A DNA stretch of 11,674 nucleotides from Ruminococcaceae bacterium UBA7127 (GCA_002493005.1 DKXL01000047.1:1-11674); one strand, 5' to 3'; positions 1-7,490 are shown, numbered from the stretch's first letter. Translations and numbers: made by a program. The notes: generated from the letters alone by a model not told the origin.

Positions 1-94
1 TACATTTTTACTATTCTTTCAATATATAAATTTAATTTATATGTCATTTGTTTGATTTGTTTTAACAGTATGAATAAATTATTGCAAAAAAATA

Positions 95-123
95 TTGATT
101 TTTTCGTTAAAATAGTGTAAGAT
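95..123 (+). promoter_or_regulatory. sigma-A-type promoter of the PRTase-like gene
   Basis: A TTGATT -35 box (95-100) and a TAAGAT -10 box (118-123) are separated by exactly 17 bp. Transcription would start near 130, giving a leader of about 43 nt before the ATG at 173. Bases 1-94 are AT-rich and I see nothing else in them. Confidence 0.55.
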
Positions 124-131
124 AGGCTTAT

Positions 132-145
132 GATATTTAAATATC
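132..145. repeat. 14-bp perfect palindrome at the transcription start
   Basis: GATATTTAAATATC is a perfect dyad beginning 8 bp after the -10 box, so it would overlap the first transcribed bases. A repressor site here would block initiation. It is very AT-rich and could also be chance; no regulator in the window is tied to it. Confidence 0.4.
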
Positions 146-172
146 TTAATATTGCATCGGGAGGCGGAATTT

Positions 173-808
173 ATGGCAGAGCTTACAAAAATCCGTACAA
201 AAAATAAAAATCTATTTCTTCGTGTTGCCAAAGGCCACTTTGCAACAACACACAGCCATACCAACTATTTTATTGATGTAACCACTCAAAAAACACGTCT
301 TTCTGAGGCAAAGGCTGTTGCAAAGGAATTGGTTTCTTCATACAGGCACACAACCATTGTTGATACCATTCTTTGTGTTGACGGAACAGAGGTCATCGGT
401 TCGTGCATTGCAGATGAGCTTACAAAAGAGGATTTTGCAAATATGAATGCTCACCAGACAATATACGTTGTTTCTCCCGAATATACCGCAGGCGGTCAGA
501 TTATGTTCCGTGATAATTTGGTGCCTATGATTTCAGGCAAGCATGTTCTTGTTATGGCGGCGTCTGTAACAACCGGCAAGACCGCTCAGGCGGTAATTGA
601 CGCAGTTAGGTATTACGGCGGCATTGTTGTGGGAGTGTCGGCAATATTCGCTACAGTTGACAGCTGTGAGGGATATCCCGTTACATCGATTTTTGACCCT
701 AACGATTTGGAAAATTATCAGAGCTACAATTCGCACAACTGTCCGCTGTGCAACAACGGTCACAAGATAGAGGCGCTTGTTAACAGCTTTGGATATTCAA
801 AGCTATAA
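173..808 (+). CDS. orotate phosphoribosyltransferase-like type I PRTase, divergent PRPP loop
   Basis: A 211-residue protein with the overall pattern of type I phosphoribosyltransferases. The hydrophobic strand plus loop at residues 125-137 (VLVMAASVTTGKT) aligns with the PRPP-binding motif VLIVDDVITAGT of orotate phosphoribosyltransferase. The two acidic residues that normally contact the PRPP ribose hydroxyls are Ala129 and Ala130 here, while the TTGKT phosphate loop is kept. The C-terminus carries a CPLC pair (Cys190, Cys193) that could hold a metal or be redox active. The start is ATG 173, preceded by GGGAGG at 159-164; an in-frame TTG at 152 lies upstream of that site and is rejected. The gene has its own promoter and terminator, so it is separate from pyrKD downstream. 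The family assignment is fairly secure; that it makes OMP from orotate is uncertain. From memory, clostridial relatives annotated as OPRT share the AS-VTTGKT form, which I could not check. Confidence 0.8.
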   Translation: MAELTKIRTKNKNLFLRVAKGHFATTHSHTNYFIDVTTQKTRLSEAKAVAKELVSSYRHTTIVDTILCVDGTEVIGSCIADELTKEDFANMNAHQTIYVVSPEYTAGGQIMFRDNLVPMISGKHVLVMAASVTTGKTAQAVIDAVRYYGGIVVGVSAIFATVDSCEGYPVTSIFDPNDLENYQSYNSHNCPLCNNGHKIEALVNSFGYSKL

Positions 809-821
809 ATTAAAATAATTG

Positions 822-844
822 ACCGCACCTTTTGGTGCGGTTTT
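822..844 (+). terminator. intrinsic terminator of the PRTase-like gene
   Basis: ACCGCACC and GGTGCGGT form a perfect 8-bp G+C-rich stem around a TTTT loop, ending in a T run. It begins 13 bases after the stop codon. Confidence 0.88.
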
Positions 845-851
845 ATAATAT

Positions 852-867
852 AACGTTATATAACGTT
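852..867. repeat. 16-bp perfect palindrome between terminator and next promoter
   Basis: AACGTTATATAACGTT is a perfect dyad directly followed by more T residues (T run 866-871). It could be a second weak terminator hairpin (6-bp stem, ATAT loop) or a protein-binding site about 60 bp upstream of the -35 box of the next gene. The sequence does not decide between these. Confidence 0.45.
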
Positions 868-929
868 TTTTGGGGCGGATAACCTGATAGCTTTTCAACA
901 AAGGCTTTGGTTATATACTAAAAATATGA

Positions 930-958
930 TTGACTGATAAAGAAAAATAAAGTACAAT
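930..958 (+). promoter_or_regulatory. strong sigma-A-type promoter for the lipoprotein-pyrK-pyrD unit
   Basis: TTGACT (930-935), a 17-bp spacer and TACAAT (953-958) are close to consensus. The start point would fall near 965, downstream of the ATG at 961. That rules 961 out as the translation start for this transcript and favours TTG 991. No other promoter is evident before pyrK or pyrD, so this one probably drives all three genes. Confidence 0.72.
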
Positions 959-990
959 TAATGTATAATTCAACGTATAGGATGAGTGAA

Positions 991-2220
991 TTGAAGATTA
1001 TAAGGCGACTGACAGCCGTTTGTCTTGCGGCTTTTCTTGTGTGTCTGCTCTGCAGTTGCTCAAACAGCAACGAAAGCGCGGAGATTGAATCTAAGACCGC
1101 TACAACTGCACAGCCGACTCAGGCAACAACAAAGCCTGAGGATACATCTGCGCAATTTGCTCATTCCTACGATTGCCTTGATGATGTCGAAAAAGAAATA
1201 TACAACAAAATCGGCAGGAAGGTTAATTATAATTTTCCTGCTCCATTTACGATTAACTGCGAGGCTACCGAAAAGCAAATTCGCACAGCGCTTGACGGAT
1301 ACAGAAATGACCACCCCGAGGTGTTTTGGCTTTTAAGTCAGTATTCGTATTATTATTGTGGCGGCAAAACAACAGTATATTTATTTTTTAACGATAATAT
1401 GTCGTATGATGAGTTTATTGATGCAAAAGCTGAGTTTGATAAAACTGTTGACAAGATTGTTGCAAATGCACCCAAAAATGCAAGTGATTATGAACTTGAG
1501 CTTTATGCTAACAACTATATAATAGAGAACTGTAGCTATAACCGGGAAGCCGCCGAAAGTAAAGAGTTAGTTGATAATGCAAACGATGCATATGGCGCGC
1601 TTGTTGACGGCTCTGCCGTATGCGAGGGATATGCAAGGGCGTTTCAGCTTTTGTGCACAAAGCTCGGTATTGACTGTGTAATGGTTTACGGAATAAACGA
1701 CAATGTGCCTCACGCATGGAACTGTGCTAAGATTTCGGGGGAGTGGTATCATGTCGATACCACAAACAATGATGCTGATGAATACTTTAATGTAAATGCT
1801 TTGCTTAATTTAAATGATGAACAGATGTATGCTGTGAGTGAACTTAATCCGTTTTTTGATGAGATAAGTGAGGAGCAGGCTAATGATATCAGCTACAATA
1901 CTTATGTGCCGAAATGTACCTCGACTAAGTATAATTACTATCGCAATACATTTTGTGTGATTTCTGATATTGAGGACAGCGACGAAGCGGTACAGGAGAT
2001 TGCCGACGCAGCACTTGACGGTGAGGAGTATGCTGTGTTTTTGGTTGATGACAACCTGAATTTTGAGGATACGCTTTATACGCTCACAGACGGAACGCTG
2101 TCGATGTGGATAGACGAGGCAAACAAGCTTAATGATGACAACCCCAAGCTAAATGTTCAGGGGTCTGTAAATTATGTGGATAAAACAAGAATTATCGCAT
2201 TGGAATTGAATTATATTTAA
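991..2220 (+). CDS. transglutaminase-like (papain-fold) surface lipoprotein
   Basis: Read from TTG 991 this is a 409-residue protein. It opens with a lipoprotein signal peptide (MKIIRR, a hydrophobic run, and lipobox L-C-S-C with Cys23 as the lipidated residue). A Thr/Ser/Gln-rich linker (about 24-55) follows, then an N-terminal region of unknown fold (about 60-165) and a transglutaminase core. The core shows a full Cys-His-Asp triad: Cys211 in SAVCEGYA, His241 in PHAWN and Asp256 in YHVDTT. Such domains act as cysteine proteases, amidases or crosslinkers, often on the cell wall; the substrate is unknown. TTG 991 is chosen because AGGATGAG at 979-986 sits at the right distance, the promoter start is near 965, and the signal peptide then begins at once. 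ATGs at 961 and 982 would add 10 or 3 residues. It lies 13 bp upstream of pyrK with no terminator between, so the genes are probably cotranscribed, although no functional link to pyrimidines is evident. Confidence 0.82.
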   Translation: MKIIRRLTAVCLAAFLVCLLCSCSNSNESAEIESKTATTAQPTQATTKPEDTSAQFAHSYDCLDDVEKEIYNKIGRKVNYNFPAPFTINCEATEKQIRTALDGYRNDHPEVFWLLSQYSYYYCGGKTTVYLFFNDNMSYDEFIDAKAEFDKTVDKIVANAPKNASDYELELYANNYIIENCSYNREAAESKELVDNANDAYGALVDGSAVCEGYARAFQLLCTKLGIDCVMVYGINDNVPHAWNCAKISGEWYHVDTTNNDADEYFNVNALLNLNDEQMYAVSELNPFFDEISEEQANDISYNTYVPKCTSTKYNYYRNTFCVISDIEDSDEAVQEIADAALDGEEYAVFLVDDNLNFEDTLYTLTDGTLSMWIDEANKLNDDNPKLNVQGSVNYVDKTRIIALELNYI

Positions 2221-2233
2221 AGGATGAAAAGCT

Positions 2234-2986
2234 ATGAAATATGATGTAAAACAGTTTGAACTTTTGTCAAACGAACAAATCGCAGACGGAATATTCGATA
2301 TGAGAATAAAAAATGATGAGATTGCGCCTCTTGCAAAGTGCGGTCAGTTTGCTCACGTTTATGTTCCGTCAAAGACTTTGCGCAGACCGATTTCGGTTTG
2401 TGACAGCCAAGGCGGAGTGATGCGCCTTGTGTATCAGGTAAAGGGCGAAGGAACAAAAATTATGTCGCAGATGAAGCAGGGGGACAGCGTTGATGTTTTG
2501 GCTCCGCTCGGAAACGGTTTTAAAATTGAGCAGGGCAAGCGTTACTGCCTGATTGGCGGAGGAATCGGCGTGCCGCCAATGCTCTACACAGCAAAGCAAA
2601 CTGCAAATCCGCTTGTGATTACAGGATTTAGAAACAAGGATTTAATAATCTTGCAGGATGACTTTAAGGAGGCAGGAGCAGAGCTTGTTCTGACTACTGA
2701 CGATGGCAGTGCAGGTGTTCACGGATTTGTTACAGACGTGCTAAAAGAAAAAATAAACGAGGTTGACGAGGTTTGCGCCTGCGGTCCTACTCCAATGCTA
2801 AAGGCTATTACAGATGTTTGTAAAAAAGCAGGCAAGCCCTGTCAAATCTCACTTGAGGAACGAATGGCTTGCGGAATCGGTGCTTGTCTTGTGTGCGCTG
2901 TTAAGGTTGTTAAAAACGGAGAAGAAATTATGCAGCACGTTTGCAAAAACGGTCCGGTATTCAATGCTGAGGAGGTAGTATTTTAA
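2234..2986 (+). CDS. pyrK: dihydroorotate dehydrogenase B, electron transfer subunit
   Basis: A 250-residue FAD and [2Fe-2S] protein that passes electrons from PyrD's FMN to NAD+ in the PyrD2K2 complex, the fourth step of pyrimidine synthesis. The FAD-binding motif RRPISVCD is at 50-57. The NAD-binding loop GGGIGVPP is at 108-115, with CGPTPML further on. The cluster ligands are Cys213, Cys218, Cys221 and Cys237 in the arrangement CGIGACLVC...C typical of the family. Length is normal. AGGA at 2221-2224 precedes the ATG by 9 bases. The stop codon shares its last base with the pyrD start (TAATG), which implies translational coupling and matches the 1:1 complex. Confidence 0.96.
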   Translation: MKYDVKQFELLSNEQIADGIFDMRIKNDEIAPLAKCGQFAHVYVPSKTLRRPISVCDSQGGVMRLVYQVKGEGTKIMSQMKQGDSVDVLAPLGNGFKIEQGKRYCLIGGGIGVPPMLYTAKQTANPLVITGFRNKDLIILQDDFKEAGAELVLTTDDGSAGVHGFVTDVLKEKINEVDEVCACGPTPMLKAITDVCKKAGKPCQISLEERMACGIGACLVCAVKVVKNGEEIMQHVCKNGPVFNAEEVVF

Positions 2987-3897
2987 TGGCTGATTTATCT
3001 GTAAAAATAGCAGGAGTTGAATTTAACAATCCGCTTATTGCCGCCTCAGGCACATTTGGATTCGGCAGAGAATACGGAGAATTTTATCCGCTTGAGAATC
3101 TTGGCGGAATTTCCTGCAAGGGAATTACCCTTAAAAGACGTGACGGTAATCCGCCTCCGAGAATTGCAGAAACGCCTTCGGGCATTCTTAACGCAGTAGG
3201 ACTTCAAAATCCGGGAGTAGACGTGTTTATAAATGAGGACTTGCCTTGGCTTAAACAGCAAAACACGGTAGTTATTGCAAACATTGCAGGCAACACTCCC
3301 GAAGAGTACTGCGAAATGGCAGAAAAGCTCAGCGATACCGATGTTGATATGATTGAGATGAATATTTCATGTCCGAATGTAAAAAGCGGCGGTGTTCAGT
3401 TTGGCACAAGCTGTGAGTCGGTTGGCGCAATTACGGCGGCTGTGCGCAAGCACTGCACTAAGCCGCTCATTGTAAAACTTAGCCCTAATGTTACGGATAT
3501 CGCATCTATTGCACAGTCGGCTGAAGCAAGCGGAGCTGACGCGGTTTCTATGATAAATACACTGACAGGAATGAGAATAGACATCAACACCCGCCGCCCG
3601 ATTATTCATAACAATACAGGCGGAATGAGCGGTCCTGCGGTGTTCCCGATTGCAGTGAGAATGGTTTGGCAGGTAGCCAATGCAATCAAAATTCCTATTA
3701 TCGGAATGGGTGGCATATCAACTTGGCAGGATGCAGTTGAAATGCTCATTGCAGGTGCGTCGGCACTGCAAATCGGTACAGTGTTATTCTCTGACCCTTA
3801 TGCTCCGATTAAAATTAATGAGGGTCTTAACAACTTCCTTGATAAAAACGGAATAAAAAGTGTTACCGAACTGACAGGAACAATAAAACCTTGGTAA
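2986..3897 (+). CDS. pyrD: dihydroorotate dehydrogenase B, catalytic subunit
   Basis: A 303-residue FMN-dependent TIM-barrel enzyme that oxidises dihydroorotate to orotate. The class 1 catalytic base Cys129 sits in NISCPN (126-131), as expected for cysteine-type cytosolic enzymes. The N-terminal NPLIAASGTFGFG segment binds substrate and FMN. The FMN phosphate is held by GMGGIS (240-245) and the AGASALQIGT segment (256-265). The adjacent pyrK confirms the NAD-linked 1B type. A GGAGG at 2971-2975, inside the end of pyrK, is the ribosome binding site, and the ATG overlaps the pyrK stop by one base. No other pyr genes follow; the unit ends in a strong terminator. The PRTase-like gene at 173-808 is the only possible next-step enzyme nearby. 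Confidence 0.96.
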   Translation: MADLSVKIAGVEFNNPLIAASGTFGFGREYGEFYPLENLGGISCKGITLKRRDGNPPPRIAETPSGILNAVGLQNPGVDVFINEDLPWLKQQNTVVIANIAGNTPEEYCEMAEKLSDTDVDMIEMNISCPNVKSGGVQFGTSCESVGAITAAVRKHCTKPLIVKLSPNVTDIASIAQSAEASGADAVSMINTLTGMRIDINTRRPIIHNNTGGMSGPAVFPIAVRMVWQVANAIKIPIIGMGGISTWQDAVEMLIAGASALQIGTVLFSDPYAPIKINEGLNNFLDKNGIKSVTELTGTIKPW

Positions 3898-3898
3898 A

Positions 3899-3937
3899 AA
3901 AGAGCATATAATTCTAATTAAGAATTATATGCTCTTT
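3899..3937. terminator. bidirectional terminator between pyrD and the hydrolase gene
   Basis: A perfect 17-bp stem (3899-3915 with 3921-3937) closes on an AATTA loop. It has a T run on the right side and an A run on the left (3896-3901), so it can stop transcription from both directions. It begins 2 bases after the pyrD stop. The convergent gene on the other strand ends at 4003. Confidence 0.85.
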
Positions 3938-4002
3938 ATATTGCCGTTCTGCTTTATTGAACGGTATGCTACGTTGTCAACCTTTTTACAAAACCATACA
4001 GC

Positions 4003-5328
4003 TTAAAATCCCATTTGTTTTAAATCTGATACAAGTTTTACGTAAAACTCTCTGACGTCAAACTGTGGAATGTTTTCACGGTTGAGATCAATCATATCTG
4101 CGTGCGAAACGCCTCGCTTTCCGCTTACCTCTACAAAGGTGAAGCGTTCGCCCCAAGGAAACGACTTTTCACTTACCAAGCCGTCGTTTGCGCCGTCAAA
4201 ATGCTTTACGAGATGATAAGAAAAATTCAAAGGGAATTTTCCGCAAATTGCTTTGTTGAGTTTTGAACCGACGCTTTGATAATATACTTTATCACTGTCG
4301 GGTGTACTGCGGTTAAATTTTGAACAGCTCTCATATGTCAGACTGTTGACAGACGACAAAAAGTCAGGGGATTCGTCACCGATTTTTTTGAACGTGTGGT
4401 TGTATGCGGCGGCAATTTTATTTTGAATGTTATCTCCAACCTTAAAGAGAAGATAATCGGCAAAAAGACAGCCTTTGTGCGGTGTGTTTATTGTGGTGAG
4501 TGATGCGACCATTGTATCAACTCCGCAATGGCTTATAGCATATCGGCAGTCAAGTCCTCCTTTGGAGTGAGCGATAATATTTACCTTTTCACAACCTGTC
4601 TGAGATACAATTTCTTTAATTCTGTCGGCAATCTCTCTGCCGCTTTCCTCAACAGACAATGCCGACTGATGATTGCCATAAAATACTTTTGCACCGTTAT
4701 TTTCAAGCTCATCCGGGATCCTGCCCCAGTAGTTTAAAATCTTCATATCTCTGAAAAATACTCCGTGCACAAAAAGCAGAGGATATTTTGTTTTACAAAC
4801 CTGTTTGTCAGCTCGATTTTTATTAATTTGCTGTTTTTTTACTTCAAACTCGACTTCCTTTGTTGTGATTGAAATAATTGAAAACAGCGCAAATATGTTT
4901 GCAACAGGTATCCAGCCACACAAAATTCCGATTATTCTATGCTTTATTCCAAGCTGAATTGAGGTACAGTAGACTCTTAAAATTCCGTTCCAAAATACAA
5001 GGGACAGAACACAGACAGCCGTAATAATGCTGAGTGTAAATATCAGCCAGTTATCGGGTAAAAGAAAAAAGGAAGCCCAAATGTGATAAATAATCGACAT
5101 CGTGCAGGCTATCAAAAAAGACACCAAAAGGCTCGCCCCGTCAGCACAAATACACAGCCAAAGGGGTCTTATCTTGAAATTTGCAGGAGAAGGAAAAATA
5201 TTAATTAATAAAAATAACAAAATACAGGGCAAAATAAACCAGAACATATTAGGTCTGGAGAAAAACCACACGCTGTTTGCTATCATAAACAGCAATATGC
5301 CGTCAAGAGTTTTGAACAGTGTTTTCAT
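4003..5328 (-). CDS. membrane-anchored alpha/beta hydrolase, lipase-like
   Basis: A 441-residue protein with about five hydrophobic segments (roughly 8-24, 29-46, 64-86, 93-113 and 132-155), a polar linker (156-180) and an alpha/beta-hydrolase domain. The domain starts with PLLFVHG (183-189), the oxyanion-hole region of bacterial triacylglycerol lipases. Its nucleophile elbow is AHSKGG with Ser255, Ala replacing the usual first Gly. Asp382 in GANDGLVS and His409 in SHADMID complete a plausible triad, in the same order and context as in Burkholderia/Pseudomonas-type lipases. The reaction would be ester hydrolysis; lipid or depsipeptide substrates are possible and not shown. Whether the catalytic domain faces in or out depends on the true segment count. 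AAGGAG at 5338-5343 lies 9 bases before the ATG. It is a single gene, convergent with pyrD and divergent from the GH31 gene. Confidence 0.82.
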   Translation of the reverse strand: MKTLFKTLDGILLFMIANSVWFFSRPNMFWFILPCILLFLLINIFPSPANFKIRPLWLCICADGASLLVSFLIACTMSIIYHIWASFFLLPDNWLIFTLSIITAVCVLSLVFWNGILRVYCTSIQLGIKHRIIGILCGWIPVANIFALFSIISITTKEVEFEVKKQQINKNRADKQVCKTKYPLLFVHGVFFRDMKILNYWGRIPDELENNGAKVFYGNHQSALSVEESGREIADRIKEIVSQTGCEKVNIIAHSKGGLDCRYAISHCGVDTMVASLTTINTPHKGCLFADYLLFKVGDNIQNKIAAAYNHTFKKIGDESPDFLSSVNSLTYESCSKFNRSTPDSDKVYYQSVGSKLNKAICGKFPLNFSYHLVKHFDGANDGLVSEKSFPWGERFTFVEVSGKRGVSHADMIDLNRENIPQFDVREFYVKLVSDLKQMGF

Positions 5329-5384
5329 AAATTTAATCTCCTTAATTTAACCTCAGATTGTTTTTGAAAAAATTCACTGCACTT

Positions 5385-5413
5385 ATTGTATCATTATTTT
5401 ATTAATAATAAAA
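5385..5413 (-). promoter_or_regulatory. possible minus-strand promoter region of the hydrolase gene
   Basis: On the minus strand TACAAT (5385-5390) is a good -10 box, about 55 bases upstream of the ATG. The -35 position is only AT-rich. An AT-only dyad, TTTTATT-AAT-AATAAAA (5397-5413), lies in the spacer. The call is weak. Confidence 0.3.
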
Positions 5414-5443
5414 CATTTTAACCATAATTTGACCAAATTTGTA

Positions 5444-5472
5444 TTGTTTAAATGTGATTGCAATGTTATACT
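5444..5472 (+). promoter_or_regulatory. promoter of the GH31 gene
   Basis: TTGTTT (5444-5449) and TATACT (5467-5472) are 17 bp apart. The start would be near 5479, giving a leader of about 65 nt. Confidence 0.55.
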
Positions 5473-5492
5473 AATAAAAAATGCAAATTATT

Positions 5493-5508
5493 TCGGCATT
5501 TATGCCGA
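5493..5508 (+). promoter_or_regulatory. leader hairpin or operator of the GH31 gene
   Basis: TCGGCA-TTTA-TGCCGA is a perfect 6-bp inverted repeat in the 5' leader, flanked by near-identical ATGCAAAT and TTGCAAAT elements (5481-5488, 5511-5518). It lies between the predicted start and the AGGAGG at 5527-5532. An operator for a sugar-responsive repressor or a translational hairpin are both possible. Confidence 0.4.
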
Positions 5509-5542
5509 CATTGCAAATATTAATTTAGGAGGAAGAACCGTT

Positions 5543-7447
5543 ATGATAAAAAAATATACGCTTGGAAATCCGATTGACACGCAAGCTGTTGTTGCGCAGT
5601 TTGAAGCCTTGAATATTAATGATTTTCCGCTTGGCGGCAGTGTTGCCGATGGGAAATTTATCTTTGAGTTTGATATGTCCGATAGCGATATTGTATATGG
5701 TCTGGGCGAAGCGCCAAGGGGCATCAACAAACGTGGTTGGGTGTATGAAAGCTTTTGCAGCGACGATCCGTTCCATACCGAAACAAAGTCATCATTATAT
5801 GCGGCTCACAACTTTTTGATGCTTTTTGGCTCAAAAACCTTTGGAATTTTTGTTGACTTTCCGGCTAAAATACGTTGGGATATTGGCTATACTCAAAGGA
5901 ACAAAACTGTTGTGAGTGTTGACGGAACGGATTTTGACATATATTACATCGAAGGTGACAAGCCTATTGACATTGTAAAAGAATTCAGAGCTGCAATCGG
6001 TGCAAGCTACATTCCTCCGTTTTGGGCATTTGGTTATCAGCAAAGCCGCTGGAGCTATCACAATGCAGAGTCTGTTGACAGCGTAATTGACGGTTACAAC
6101 AAGGCTGACATTCCGCTTGACTGCATTTATCTTGACATTGATTATATGCAAAATTATAAGGATTTTACTGTTGATGAAGAAAAATTCCCGTCATTTAAGG
6201 ATTATGTTGATGATAAGAAAAAGCAGAATATCCACCTTATTCCTATTATTGATGCAGGCGTCAAAAAAGAGAACGGATACGATATCTATGAAGAGGGAAA
6301 GGAAAAGGGATATTTCTGCAAAAACGAGGACGGCTCTGACTTTGAGGGCGGAGTATGGCCGGGAATAGTCGGTTTTCCTGATTTTTTGCGTTCCGATGTG
6401 CGTGAATGGTTCGGCTCAAAGTACAAAATACTTACCGACTGCGGTATTGACGGATTCTGGAATGATATGAATGAGCCTGCTATATTTTATTCTGAAAAGG
6501 GACTTGAAAGCGCATTAAATAAAGCGACTGAACTTAAGGGTAAAAACCTTGATTTGTCAAAGTTTTTTGAATTAAAAGATACATTTCTCGGACTTTCAAA
6601 CAGCCCAAGTGACTATTCGAGTATATATCATACCGTTGACGGAAAGCAGATCTGTCACGATAGGGTGCACAATATTTACGGCGCAAATATGACAAAGGCG
6701 GCGGGAGAATACTTTGAAAAAGCCTTTGGCAAGGAAAAGATTTTGATGTTCTCTCGTGCTTCATACGTGGGCGCCCACCGCTCAAGCGGAATTTGGTTTG
6801 GCGACAACCATTCGTGGTGGTCACATATTCTTCTTAACCTTAAAATGCTGCCGTCTGCTAATATGTGCGGATTCCTTTATTGCGGCGCAGACCTTGGCGG
6901 ATTTAATGAAAATGCCACAAGAGATTTAGTCCTGCGATTTTTGGCGCTTGGTGTATTTACTCCGCTTATGCGCAATCATTCTGCACTCGGAACACGCAAT
7001 CAGGAGTGCTACAGTTTTGAGAATTCTGACGATTTTAAGAAGATTATCGAGGTGCGTTACAGACTTATTCCGTATCTGTACAGAACCTTCTGCAAGGCAA
7101 GCCGTGAAAATGATATGATTTTCAGACCGTTGTCATTTGATTATCCCGATGATAAAATTGCACGTGAATGTGAAACTCAACTTATGCTTGGCGACGAGTG
7201 TATGATTTGTCCTGTGTATGAACAGAATGTAAGCGGACGATATGTGTATCTTCCTGAGAATATGACATTTGTAAAGCTCAGCGGAACTGATGTCGTTACA
7301 GAGAAAATGAAAAAGGGTACGCATTATATTGACGTAGACCTTAATGAGGTTCCGTTGTTCATAAAGGACGGAAAGCAAATTGAGCTTTGTGCTCCTGCAA
7401 TGCGCACAGCACTGCTCGATACAAAAAATTTAACAATGATACCGTAA
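5543..7447 (+). CDS. glycoside hydrolase family 31 alpha-glucosidase-type enzyme
   Basis: A 634-residue enzyme without a signal peptide, so probably cytoplasmic. The N-terminal beta-sandwich (to about 150) includes YGLGEAPRGINKRG (52-65), the substrate-loop region typical of GH31. The (beta/alpha)8 barrel starts at PPFWAFGYQQSRWSY (158-172). Asp308 in GFWNDMNEP is the catalytic nucleophile and Asp421 in WFGDNHSWW the acid/base; SRASYVGAHRSSG (404-416) precedes it as in family alpha-glucosidases. Retaining cleavage of alpha-linked glucosides is expected, but specificity (alpha-glucosidase, isomaltase, alpha-xylosidase) cannot be read here. An insertion of about 60 residues follows the nucleophile (315-375), and the C-terminal sandwich region is short. 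ATG 5543 is fixed by AGGAGG at 5527-5532; an in-frame TTG at 5429 lies upstream of the promoter and is rejected. No transporter or sugar regulator is adjacent. Confidence 0.93.
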   Translation: MIKKYTLGNPIDTQAVVAQFEALNINDFPLGGSVADGKFIFEFDMSDSDIVYGLGEAPRGINKRGWVYESFCSDDPFHTETKSSLYAAHNFLMLFGSKTFGIFVDFPAKIRWDIGYTQRNKTVVSVDGTDFDIYYIEGDKPIDIVKEFRAAIGASYIPPFWAFGYQQSRWSYHNAESVDSVIDGYNKADIPLDCIYLDIDYMQNYKDFTVDEEKFPSFKDYVDDKKKQNIHLIPIIDAGVKKENGYDIYEEGKEKGYFCKNEDGSDFEGGVWPGIVGFPDFLRSDVREWFGSKYKILTDCGIDGFWNDMNEPAIFYSEKGLESALNKATELKGKNLDLSKFFELKDTFLGLSNSPSDYSSIYHTVDGKQICHDRVHNIYGANMTKAAGEYFEKAFGKEKILMFSRASYVGAHRSSGIWFGDNHSWWSHILLNLKMLPSANMCGFLYCGADLGGFNENATRDLVLRFLALGVFTPLMRNHSALGTRNQECYSFENSDDFKKIIEVRYRLIPYLYRTFCKASRENDMIFRPLSFDYPDDKIARECETQLMLGDECMICPVYEQNVSGRYVYLPENMTFVKLSGTDVVTEKMKKGTHYIDVDLNEVPLFIKDGKQIELCAPAMRTALLDTKNLTMIP

Positions 7448-7458
7448 GTAATATAGCA

Positions 7459-7490
7459 AAAACCCCTGTTCTGCTAAGAACAGGGGTTTT
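7459..7490. terminator. bidirectional terminator after the GH31 gene
   Basis: A perfect 14-bp stem (AAAACCCCTGTTCT with its complement) closes on a GCTA loop, with A and T runs on either side. It begins 11 bases after the GH31 stop and 6 bases before the stop of the convergent regulator gene, so it serves both. Confidence 0.9.

Noticed and set aside
152..172. Upstream TTG start for the PRTase-like protein
   Set aside because: The codon precedes and overlaps the GGGAGG that serves ATG 173.
1060..1314. 84-codon minus-strand frame inside the lipoprotein gene
   Set aside because: It is a shadow of the coding strand, with Cys/Arg-rich composition and no start signal.
5429..5542. 38-residue N-terminal extension of the GH31 protein from a TTG at 5429
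   Set aside because: It starts upstream of the predicted promoter and lacks a ribosome binding site, while AGGAGG sits just before ATG 5543.
5831..6151. 106-codon minus-strand frame inside the GH31 gene
   Set aside because: It is antisense to a conserved catalytic domain, with no start signals or recognisable protein features.
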